Source: Alphaproteobacteria bacterium (lineage in GTDB: Bacteria; Pseudomonadota; Alphaproteobacteria; UBA828). From it: a DNA stretch of 12,787 nt. How positions within the stretch are numbered: the stretch's first letter is position 1; each line of letters starts with the position of its first letter. The stretch is from positions 1 through 12,787 of the forward strand of contig JAJDVB010000028.1 in the NCBI GenBank assembly GCA_022826345.1, given 5' to 3'. Made by a program: the position numbers and the translations under genes. Shown piece by piece: positions 6,073 through 12,666 of this stretch. Under the pieces are notes generated by a model. The model was not told where the DNA came from and ran no database searches. It saw only the letters and a list, made by a program, of their open reading frames with translations.

Positions 6073-8607
6073 TCAGGGTGTGTTGCCGTCCCAGTCCTCG
6101 ATGGTGGCATCCGCGCCGGCGTCCAGGAGTTGTTGTCTCACGCCTTCGGCTCCCGTAGAAGTTGCGTAATGCAGTGGCGTCTTCCCCTGAACGTTCTGCA
6201 CGTCTGTCTCCGCCCCCGCCTCCAGCAGGATGGCGGTCATACTGGCGTTTGCCGTCAAAGCGGCATAATGCAGCGGCGTTTCGCCCATGGCGTTTCGCGC
6301 TTCGGTGGAAGCGCCCTCTACCAGCAGAAATCTCGCCACGGCCGGCCGATTCGCGAGCACGGCGGTGTGCAAAGGGGTATTGGCGATGAGGTTGCTGCGC
6401 GTCTCCACGGAGGCACCTTGGTCCAGCAGGGCCTCAATCAGAGCGGGGTCATCCGAATCGGCAACGGCCCGGTGGAAGTCGGCATTCCTGTTGAATGCCT
6501 CCAGGCCATTGAGCGCCTTTGCCACGTCTGCATACCCCTCGTCCAGCGCCAGTTGCCGCGGTGTTTTGCCGCTGTTGTTCGGGAAGCTTGATTCTCTGAC
6601 CGGCGGATTCTTCGGGTCGATCTGTGCGGCGCCTCCCCTGTCCAGGACGTCCGGCCAGTAGGCCACCAGCAGTTCGACCATATCCCGGTCACCCGCCTCG
6701 GCGGCGTAATGCAGCGCGGTATCGCCATGGAGGCTCTGGTGGGCCACGAGGGTCGCGTCACCATAATCCTGATAGGCCAGCAGCAATTCGGCCGCTGCCA
6801 GATCACCTCGGACGGTAGCGTAATGCAGCGCGCTCCAGTCGTAGGCGAACCCTTGGTAGACGCCCTTTGTCGCGTCTGCCCCGGCCACCAGCAGAGAATG
6901 GAGGATTTTGAGGTTGACGTTGGTCTGCATGACGGCAAGATGAAGTGCCGGGAGGTTGTCGCCGATTTTCACATTCACGTCTGCGCCCAAGCGAATCTGA
7001 CGCTTGATCTCGGCCAGGTCGCCGGCCTTGATGGCCGCCCAGAGTTTATCCGGCGGATGTGGTACGTAGTCGCCGAGCAGCGGAACGATGTCCCTGTGTC
7101 CCCACTCGAGTGCCAACTGTTGCGCGGTCCAGCCGCCTGTGGTCTTGGCATCCGTATCGGCGCCGGCATCCAGCAGAGCCTTGACAATCTCAATATGGCC
7201 GATCCGGGCAGCGTTGTGCAACGGGGTATGATGCTGCGCGCCTTTGGCATTCACGTCTGCACCGCCACTGAGCAGCAGCGGGACAACGCGAGCTCGGCCA
7301 CTCAATGCGGCCAGGTGCAGCGCGGTTGAGCCTATGGAATTCGTAGCATTCACATTTGCGCCGCCCTTCAGCAGCGCCGAGACAGCCGCTGGGCGATCCG
7401 TGGAGGCGGCCAACATCAGCGGTGTCTGGCCGTCGCCATCTCGCGCATTCACATCCGCGCCATTACGGATCAGGCGTCCGATCAAGGTCGCATCGCTATT
7501 CCTGACGGCATCCCAGAGTCTCTTAGGCAACGCCTGCGCGAAGGCAAGAAGGTGGGCGGCGAGGCTCGCGTGGCCTTCCTGATGCGCGAGTTGTTGTGGG
7601 GTCTTGTTGTCGCTGTCCACGGCATGCACGTTCGCTCCGTTATTTAGTAGGGCCGTGACGATGGCGGTGTGGCCTTTCTCGACAGCCCGATGCAGGGAAG
7701 TCTTGCCATCGTTGTCTGCGGTATGGACATTCGACCCGTTATCCAGCAGGGCCGTGACGATGGCGGCGTGGCCTTTCTCGATAGCCCGATGCAGGGGAGT
7801 CTTGCCGTCGCTGTCCGTGATACTCAAGTCGGCACCACGCCTCAACAGTAAATGGACGGTGTCGAGTTGGTTGTATCCGGCGGCGACATGCAGCGCGGTG
7901 AGTCCCCTTATGAAGTTGCTTCTGGGGCCGGCTTGGATATTTACGTCGACGCCGTTCAGAGTCAGTCGCAAGAGCTTGTTCGTGTCGCCCGAGCCAGCGG
8001 CCGTTAGGAACATGCTGTCCATGAAGTTCAAGAATGCGGACAGGGCAGCGAGGCCCTTGGCGTTGGTTTTGCTTTGTCCGTACTGGAGAGGTGTCTGGCC
8101 GGCGTTGTTTTTCGCATGAATGCTCGACCCGATTTCCAGCAGAACCCTGACCGTGTCGCCGTCAGATACCACGGCCAGATGCAAGGGCGTTCTGCCTTGG
8201 GCATCCTTTACCAGATAAGTGAACACTCCTGAACCGGCCTTGAGGATGGCCGTGGCAATCGCGGCGTGACCTTGCTTGGCAGCCTCATGCAGTGGGGTCG
8301 CACCATCAGCGCTCTTGATTGAGGCCCATGTCCCTGCGCTCAGCAGGAAATTGGTCATGGCGAGGGAACCCTGATAGGCAGCAATGTGCAGTGCCGTGAC
8401 CCCGGTTTTGAAAAACCCTGATGGCGCTTGCGCATTGACGTCCATGCCGTTCGCCACCATGTTCTTGACCGCGTCCAAGTTACCCGCGAAAACGTATCCC
8501 AGGAATTCCGTGACTTTAGCGTTATCCGGTTGCTGCGCGCTTGCTCCCACGACACAACCCAAAAGCACGAAACCAACCGTGATACAGCCCATGATCTTGC
8601 GTCTCAT
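6073..8607 (-). CDS. Exported ankyrin-repeat protein
   Basis: This 844-residue protein is made almost wholly of ankyrin repeats, helix-turn-helix units that mediate protein-protein contacts. I chose ATG 8607 because GAGGAG lies 9-14 bases upstream and a signal peptide follows at once (Arg2-Arg3-Lys4, hydrophobic core, likely cut at Ala-Ser-Ala/Gln25). A TTG at 8664 would add 19 residues before the signal. About twenty repeats with the TPLH..A and G.ADVN signatures follow. They are interrupted by non-canonical linkers, two of which (LWDAVRNSD and LWAAIKAGD) begin similar super-repeats. The mature protein would be periplasmic or secreted; an LLGC sequence in the signal region makes a lipoprotein possible but less likely. 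The C-terminus stops abruptly at Asn-Thr-Pro, where a new repeat would begin. It converges on the autotransporter gene with a 57-bp gap. Its binding partner cannot be read from sequence. Confidence 0.9.
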   Translation of the reverse strand: MRRKIMGCITVGFVLLGCVVGASAQQPDNAKVTEFLGYVFAGNLDAVKNMVANGMDVNAQAPSGFFKTGVTALHIAAYQGSLAMTNFLLSAGTWASIKSADGATPLHEAAKQGHAAIATAILKAGSGVFTYLVKDAQGRTPLHLAVVSDGDTVRVLLEIGSSIHAKNNAGQTPLQYGQSKTNAKGLAALSAFLNFMDSMFLTAAGSGDTNKLLRLTLNGVDVNIQAGPRSNFIRGLTALHVAAGYNQLDTVHLLLRRGADLSITDSDGKTPLHRAIEKGHAAIVTALLDNGSNVHTADNDGKTSLHRAVEKGHTAIVTALLNNGANVHAVDSDNKTPQQLAHQEGHASLAAHLLAFAQALPKRLWDAVRNSDATLIGRLIRNGADVNARDGDGQTPLMLAASTDRPAAVSALLKGGANVNATNSIGSTALHLAALSGRARVVPLLLSGGADVNAKGAQHHTPLHNAARIGHIEIVKALLDAGADTDAKTTGGWTAQQLALEWGHRDIVPLLGDYVPHPPDKLWAAIKAGDLAEIKRQIRLGADVNVKIGDNLPALHLAVMQTNVNLKILHSLLVAGADATKGVYQGFAYDWSALHYATVRGDLAAAELLLAYQDYGDATLVAHQSLHGDTALHYAAEAGDRDMVELLVAYWPDVLDRGGAAQIDPKNPPVRESSFPNNSGKTPRQLALDEGYADVAKALNGLEAFNRNADFHRAVADSDDPALIEALLDQGASVETRSNLIANTPLHTAVLANRPAVARFLLVEGASTEARNAMGETPLHYAALTANASMTAILLEAGAETDVQNVQGKTPLHYATSTGAEGVRQQLLDAGADATIEDWDGNTP
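7603..7800 (-). repeat. Two near-identical 99-bp ankyrin coding units
   Basis: Positions 7603-7701 and 7702-7800 are tandem 99-bp units, each encoding one 33-residue ankyrin repeat (GKT..LHRA.EKGH..IVTALL). The nucleotide identity is clearly higher than between other repeats of this gene, pointing to a recent duplication. The third unit (from 7801) diverges after its first few bases. Confidence 0.75.
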
Positions 8608-8760
8608 GCCCTCGTCTCCTCGTCCAAAAATCACTGCGTTGGCTTTCTTTGGTTGTTTAGTCAACTAATAGATTCCTGAGTTTCCCTGTTCTTTCAGCGG
8701 GGAGTAGGCTTACAATTCTTATCTGTTCATGCGTAAGGGGTTACGCTGTTTTTCGACGAT
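8608..8760. promoter_or_regulatory. Divergent intergenic region (ankyrin gene / sigma-factor gene)
   Basis: This 153-bp spacer must hold the start signals for both flanking genes. On the plus strand a TACAAT (8710-8715) resembles a -10 box, but its -35 partner is weak. On the minus strand no convincing sigma-70 pair is seen. A GGGAAAC (around 8680-8690, minus strand) recalls ECF -35 elements, without a clear -10. The only firm element is the ribosome-binding GAGGAG for the ankyrin gene. Confidence 0.35.
8731..8753 (+). terminator. Terminator-like hairpin in the sigma-factor leader
   Basis: A perfect 6-bp stem, GCGTAA (8731-8736) with TTACGC (8741-8746), closes a GGGG loop. It is followed two bases later by five T residues (8749-8753). 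In the plus direction no gene upstream needs terminating, because the ankyrin gene is on the other strand. The hairpin would therefore sit in the leader of the sigma-factor transcript and might act as an attenuator or mask the ribosome-binding region. The stem is short and the function is inferred. Confidence 0.4.
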
Positions 8761-9435
8761 TTGTGTGACGCTTTCCCGTCCCCAGGGAATTACTTCCAGA
8801 CAGGCTGGTTGCCAGTGAAGAGCGATCTTGATGTGCCAGCCCTGATCCGGGAAGGGCAACGACTTCTGAGAGAAGGTGACGAAGAAGGGGCTCGCGACAG
8901 GTTTCTTGAGGCCGGACAAAGGCTCTATGACCAGCACAGCGGGAAGATGCTGGCGCAGTGTGCCTGGAGATGGGGTGACGCAGCGAGGGACTTGGTACAA
9001 GAGGTCTTTCAGCTGCTGTGGCAGAAGATGCCCGGGCTAGAACACCCCGAAGGCGTGGAAGGCTGGCTGTACGGTGTCCGCGACAACAAGATGCTGCAAA
9101 ATGGCCGTAATGCCGGGAGGAGGAAGCTGATCCTGGAAGAGAAGCGCCGGCCCATTGCAGAAAGCGCGCACTGCGCCCCGACAGAGTCTCCGGAGAAGAT
9201 TGAATTATCGAGGGAAGGAGAATGTGAGCATCGGAATATCATGAATCGACTTCCCCATGCCTTGGAGCATCTTGACCCGGCCGAAGTCACGCTGCTTCGA
9301 ATGCGCTTCTACTTGGGTCTTGGTTTCTCTGATATCGGAATTGCTCTGGGGGTGAGTGAGGCGACGGCTCGCCGGCGTCTGGGAAATGTACTCAAGCGTC
9401 TCAATAACGATCTGCGAAAGCATGGGAGGATATGA
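8761..9435 (+). CDS. ECF-type sigma-70 family RNA polymerase sigma factor
   Basis: The protein would direct RNA polymerase core to a small stress or envelope regulon. It has up to 224 residues. An N-terminal region (25-60) rich in charged residues leads to sigma region 2 (about 62-120), with the core-binding helix DLVQEVFQLLW (77-87). A variable linker follows, then region 4 (163-216) with its helix-turn-helix (FSDIGIALGVSEATARRRL, 189-207). The start is uncertain: 8761 is TTG with no Shine-Dalgarno. In-frame alternatives are TTG 8809, GTG 8815 and GTG 8833, the last with GAAGAG ten bases upstream. The first 18-24 residues look untypical, so a later start is likely. A short acidic ORF follows with a 4-base overlap. 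No standard transmembrane anti-sigma gene lies next to it. A hairpin upstream may control expression. The family call is firm; the subgroup is not determined. Confidence 0.85.
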   Translation: MCDAFPSPGNYFQTGWLPVKSDLDVPALIREGQRLLREGDEEGARDRFLEAGQRLYDQHSGKMLAQCAWRWGDAARDLVQEVFQLLWQKMPGLEHPEGVEGWLYGVRDNKMLQNGRNAGRRKLILEEKRRPIAESAHCAPTESPEKIELSREGECEHRNIMNRLPHALEHLDPAEVTLLRMRFYLGLGFSDIGIALGVSEATARRRLGNVLKRLNNDLRKHGRI

Positions 9436-9680
9436 TGAGGGCGACCCGGATTTCGGAGGGTCTTGAGGCCGAAGAGCGACCGTCTACTGATTTTCAGGAG
9501 GTTGTACCGACTCTCATAACGACAGGGCAGGACGAAGATGACGCCGAGTCGGATGAGTCGGCAAGCGACAGGGAAGAGCAGGAGATACGCGGTTTGATCC
9601 AGGGTTTGGAGGGACTTTGGGGTAAGGGGCCGTTACCCGCTGACTTTCGGGATGTCATCGAGGCCCCGAGGAACGGTTAG
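9432..9680 (+). CDS. Small acidic protein coupled to the ECF sigma factor; function unknown
   Basis: This 82-residue protein has no recognised family. ATG 9432 overlaps the sigma-factor stop (ATGA), and GGGAGG at 9423-9428 lies within both the sigma coding end and the ribosome-binding region, so translation is probably coupled. The middle (34-51) is a dense Asp/Glu/Ser run, and the C-terminal third carries a possible amphipathic helix (EIRGLIQGLEGLW) ending in a LPADFRD motif. There is no signal peptide or membrane segment, so it should be cytoplasmic. Its placement suggests a partner or regulator of the sigma factor, possibly a soluble anti-sigma or a companion protein, but no zinc-binding HxxxCxxC motif is present. 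Positional evidence only. Confidence 0.6.
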   Translation: MMRATRISEGLEAEERPSTDFQEVVPTLITTGQDEDDAESDESASDREEQEIRGLIQGLEGLWGKGPLPADFRDVIEAPRNG

Positions 9681-9779
9681 GCGAAGACACCAGGGGGTCG
9701 GTTGCGGATGGGGGCGGGAAGACACGTTAAGGACTCTGATCGAAATTAAGTTTTCAGCTTCATCGCGGATGCAATTCGT

Positions 9780-9800
9780 AGTTCCAGTCCCCGTGGAACT
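9780..9800. other. Isolated 7-bp-stem hairpin
   Basis: AGTTCCA (9780-9786) pairs perfectly with TGGAACT (9794-9800) around a 7-base loop. There is no T-run directly after it, so it is a poor intrinsic terminator. It lies between the small acidic ORF and the decayed transporter gene. The remaining bases of 9681-9858 show nothing else that I can support. Confidence 0.4.
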
Positions 9801-9858
9801 CGTTTCAATGTAGCGACAGCGCGTCCATTTCTGCTTTCGTTGTAACCACCCCAGTGGG

Positions 9859-10548
9859 CTTTTCGCAGGTTCCTGCGGAGACGGTGACGCGGTCCGTGAA
9901 ACCCTGACGCTCTTGTTCTGGTAGGCGCCTTCCACCGCCAATCCCTACCTCTCCTCGGGCACCAAGGATACCGAGGCTGCCGCTTTGGTGCTTGAGCCAT
10001 TGGGCGACTTACGACGAAAACGGTGAGCTGGTTCCGCGCCTGGCGGCGTCCATTCCAACGGTGGAAAACGGTGAGGTTTCGGCAGGCAGGACCGCGGTTA
10101 CCTGGGAGATTGGCGTGGAAACGGAACTGAAAGACATCGACGCAAGCGAACTGTTCGGCGGGGACCCCGGTCTCGACAGCGTAGGCCGGTTCTACGCTGA
10201 CATCCAGATGTACACGAGCGGACCCGGGATCGACCCGCAGGGATAACTGGGGGGCTGGCGCACGAGCGAAATCGCCCGCGCCGAGAATGACTGGGAGGGC
10301 GGCATATCTCCCGCTGGTATAGTGAGATGTATGACGCTGTCTATGGGGGACTGGAGGACGCGCCTCTTAGGCCGGAGCGTGAAGACCTGATCATCGAGTT
10401 GAACGATCTGCTGGTCCAAAGCCATGTCCTGATCCCTTTGGTCAATCGCGCCACCGTTTCGTCGGCTGTCAGCAACAGCCTCAAAGGCGTTCGCCTGAAC
10501 GCTTGGGACGCTGAGTTGTGGAACATCCACGAGTGGTATCGGGAGTGA
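9859..10548 (+). pseudogene. Decayed peptide-type ABC transporter substrate-binding lipoprotein (family 5)
   Basis: This is the remains of a periplasmic solute-binding protein of the oligopeptide/nickel class. A lipobox-like F-A-G-S-C (Cys at 9874-9876) is followed by the typical TLLFW.AP..NPYLSSGTKD opening. The lesions visible are: TAG at 9922-9924 where Gln is expected; a one-base frameshift at 10001-10004 that separates LVLEPL from ATYDENGELVP; a junction near 10105-10115 joining the N-terminal region directly to a C-terminal region (ETELKDIDASELFGGDP), which removes most of the usual 550-600 residues; TAA at 10244-10246 where Tyr is expected; and a second frameshift at 10308-10312. The last part (ATG 10327 onward) is open and ends in a typical ELWNIHEWYR tail at 10548. 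No start codon or full signal peptide is found upstream. No permease or ATPase genes are nearby. Confidence 0.85.
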
Positions 10549-10688
10549 GGTGCCGCTACTCTGTTCTCTCGCCCCCAGCAGGCCCTGCGCATGCCGGGCC
10601 ACGTCTCAGTCGGCTCATACTTGTTCCGGCATTTGAGCTGCTGGAGCGCGCTCTGCATGGAGGGCCGGATTCAGGAAGGACCGACATC

Positions 10689-11135
10689 ATGAGGGACCAA
10701 GGAATGAGACTTGCCGCCTTGCTGGCGGTATGGGCATGCCTGGGTTGTAGCGACAGCAATCGCGCCGTGCTGGACTACGATCTGACCGGTACCTGGGAGG
10801 TGGTGGATGCGGCGTGCGTGTCGGACGTGCCGCCGGAGGTTTTGGAGATCAATCCCCAGTTCTGGGACCCGGCGACGTGGGAACGCGAGCTCGAAGGCTC
10901 CGTACGTGTCGTTCAGACGGGCGACATGCTGGAGATCTTCGACTTCGAGGAAGCAGAGACATTTGCCGGCACGGTCACGGGCAACAGCCTGGAATACACG
11001 CTTTCTCAAGACGACTTGTTCGTTGAAGGAGAGGGCGTCATCATGACGGCCGACCGCTTGGCGATAGACCATACCTTCACCTTGCCGGCGGTAGGGGCGA
11101 GCGTGTCCTGTCATTTCGAGGCTCTGCGGCTCTGA
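10689..11135 (+). CDS. Small putative lipoprotein, function unknown
   Basis: This 148-residue protein is not assigned to a family. ATG 10689 is chosen because AGGAAGGA lies eight bases upstream; a second ATG at 10704 has GAGGG upstream and would also give an exported product. The N-terminus has a short hydrophobic stretch (LAALLAVWACLG) ending at Cys20, followed by Ser-Asp-Ser. This resembles a lipoprotein signal, although the residue at -3 is Cys, not the usual Leu. The rest is acidic and beta-rich (DLTGTWEVVDAACV near 31-44, GTVTGNSLEYTL near 97-108), recalling small lipocalin-like or META-like outer-membrane lipoproteins. Two internal Cys, at about 43 and in the VSCHFEA segment near the end, could form a disulfide. 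It ends eight bases before the convergent superoxide dismutase gene. Confidence 0.75.
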   Translation: MRDQGMRLAALLAVWACLGCSDSNRAVLDYDLTGTWEVVDAACVSDVPPEVLEINPQFWDPATWERELEGSVRVVQTGDMLEIFDFEEAETFAGTVTGNSLEYTLSQDDLFVEGEGVIMTADRLAIDHTFTLPAVGASVSCHFEALRL

Positions 11136-11143
11136 TACCCCGC

Positions 11144-11677
11144 CTACTCGATCACCCCGCAACCGATGCGCGCACCCGCAGCGCCTGAGGGCTGCGAGGT
11201 GAAGTCGTCTGCGTCGGCATGAACGATAATGGCTTTGCCAACGATGTCCAGGTCGGAGCCGGTGTCCATCTCCCAGAGGTCTGTCGTCAGCTCGATGTAG
11301 CCCGTGCCATCCTGTCCGACCGGAATATTGCCGATGTCTCCAAGATGGAACGTATCGCTTCCCCATCTTCCGTGATCGGTGCCCGTGGGATTCCAGTGAC
11401 CGCCTGCGGAAGTGCCGTCAGGCGCGCTGCAATCGCCCGTTTCATGGATATGAACGCCGTGGAGTCCGGGAGAGGCGTTCTCGATGTCAATGGTCAGCGT
11501 GATGGTGTCCTCGTCCTGCGTGAAAATCGCCATTCCGGTCACGCTGTTTCCACTCGTCGGAGCGATTTCTGCTATCGCCTCCAACTTCGTGTGCTCGTCC
11601 TCGCTGTCACAGCCTGTCAACGGAAGGAGGGCGAGCAGACAGGCTTTCAAGCCGAAGGCAATGAAACGCCTTGCCAT
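11144..11677 (-). CDS. sodC: Cu/Zn superoxide dismutase, lipoprotein form
   Basis: The enzyme dismutates superoxide to oxygen and hydrogen peroxide in the cell envelope. I chose ATG 11677 (177 residues) because GGAGG lies eight bases upstream. ATGs at 11692 and 11698 are in frame but less well placed. The signal ends in the lipobox L20-T21-G22-C23, so the mature protein is probably membrane-anchored. All metal ligands are present: copper His76, His78, His94 and His153; zinc His94, His102, His111 and Asp114. The disulfide pair Cys83/Cys173 and the substrate-guiding Arg170 are also intact. The GHxHxxGDC and GxRxxCGVI blocks match the family. The protein looks complete and active. It stands alone; the small lipoprotein converges on it. 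Such enzymes protect envelope proteins from external superoxide, including host-derived oxidants. Confidence 0.95.
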   Translation of the reverse strand: MARRFIAFGLKACLLALLPLTGCDSEDEHTKLEAIAEIAPTSGNSVTGMAIFTQDEDTITLTIDIENASPGLHGVHIHETGDCSAPDGTSAGGHWNPTGTDHGRWGSDTFHLGDIGNIPVGQDGTGYIELTTDLWEMDTGSDLDIVGKAIIVHADADDFTSQPSGAAGARIGCGVIE

Positions 11678-12127
11678 GATGCGATCCTCCATGAACACAG
11701 TGGGATGGGGCCGCCTTGCTGGTCGTTATTCCCGGCGGCAAGCGGGCAGTTGCCCGGCCCTTGGCGGACGGGGCAGCAAGCCACAACAATACTCTGATTT
11801 CGCTCCGGGATCACTCGGCTGAAAGAATTGAGGTAGGAAACACCAAAGATCGTGGAGCAATCAGGCAGGGAGAGTCAGATGCAATTCGGCAAGAAATTCA
11901 CCGTGACCAAGCGGAGAGGCTTTTCAAGGGTGAGGAATGGATCGGTTCTTTTCTTTCGGCGGGCCTCGTCGGTGGTATACCTTGGCGTATTTTGACTTCA
12001 TCATACCCTGCCAAACGTGCCTAGAACCATCGACCTGTTGATGATGTTGGATAGTGTAGCTAGCGGCTCCAGTGGCACTGACACTCACCGTCATCAAGGG
12101 ATTTGGGTCAACCTCCGTTGACACCGC
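11678..12127. other. 450-bp stretch with no supported gene
   Basis: This lies between sodC and the pRiA4b ORF-3 remnant. It must contain the sodC promoter, but I see no convincing -35/-10 pair on the minus strand. A short inverted repeat CGGGCA/TGCCCG occurs at 11743-11756 with only two loop bases. A 39-codon frame from ATG 11879 with GGGAG upstream is possible but has no recognised features. A longer plus frame (11716-12024) lacks a family signature. The sequence is lower in GC than its neighbours and may be decayed mobile DNA. Confidence 0.4.
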
Positions 12128-12238
12128 CAACTGAAGGTTCGCCTGCTGGGTCTCAGTCCCATGATCTGGCGTCGCGTGCTGGTGCCTGAATCCATGTCGC
12201 TGCTGGCCTCAGCGCAAGGCTGTATCTGTAGCAGGTGA
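12128..12238 (+). pseudogene. Remnant of a pRiA4b ORF-3-like (IS1096-associated) protein
   Basis: The frame reads QLKVRLLGLSPMIWRRVLVP (12128-12187), then ESMSL. This is the conserved N-terminal block of the plasmid pRiA4b ORF-3 family, small proteins often carried with insertion sequences and other mobile DNA. No start codon precedes it in frame; a TGA lies three codons before. The similarity ends after MSL, where the family normally continues with a helix (R-E-L-H-G-V). Here a stop follows at 12236-12238. It is a fragment of about 25 recognisable residues cut at both ends. The family assignment is from memory of its motif. Confidence 0.65.
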
Positions 12239-12357
12239 AGGGGTTTGAGAAGGCGCTTGAATCGAGCGGCCGTCACGACTCGCGCCATCGTATGCGGCGC
12301 AAGCGATAGGGTGCGCCCGAATCCAGTCACCACAAACTCACGAAGGCGCCCACCGCC

Positions 12358-12666
12358 ATGGCCGACATCCATCAACCTCACGACAGGCTCTTCCGGGCCG
12401 TCTTCTCCGACGCCGGCGAGGCCGCCAGCCTGTTGCAGACAGCACTGCCCGACACCATCCGAGGCAGCTTCGACTGGACGACCCTGACGTTGCTCGACGG
12501 CACCTTCGTCGACGAGGACCTGCAAGGCAGCCAGTCCGATCTGCTCTACCAGGTCGAGCACACCGAAACCGGTCAGCCCGTGTCCATGTATCTGCTCTTC
12601 GAGCACCAGTCATCGCCCGATCCTTGGATGCCCTTCCGACTTCTGCGGTATTGTTGCCGCATCTGG
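12358..12666 (+). pseudogene. Rpn/YhgA-like PD-(D/E)XK nuclease gene, 5' part, interrupted by a group II intron
   Basis: The first 103 codons of a recombination-promoting nuclease (putative transposase, PF04754 family, normally about 300 residues) are present. The opening HDRLFRAVFSD (8-18) is typical. The nuclease core is visible as Asp61 in SDLLY and Glu82-x-Gln84 in LFEHQS, with the family helix RLLRYCCRIW at 94-103. Right after Trp103 the sequence becomes intron (12667), and the frame ends six codons later at 12685-12687. A GAAGG sequence lies about 11 bases before ATG 12358. These enzymes cleave DNA and raise recombination frequency. If the intron still splices, the mRNA could be restored and the gene might still function; if not, it is dead. 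The 3' exon is outside the window. Confidence 0.85.

Noticed and set aside
9780..9830. CRISPR-repeat-like sequence (hairpin followed by GTTTCAATG)
   Set aside because: Only one copy is present, there are no spacers or cas genes, and the resemblance is limited to the short GTTTCAAT string.
11716..12024. 102-codon plus-strand frame after sodC
   Set aside because: No ribosome-binding site, no recognisable motif, and composition not distinct from the surrounding non-coding DNA.
12094..12606. 170-codon minus-strand frame over the Rpn-like gene
   Set aside because: It is antisense to the clearly recognised nuclease N-terminus and the pRiA4b ORF-3 remnant.
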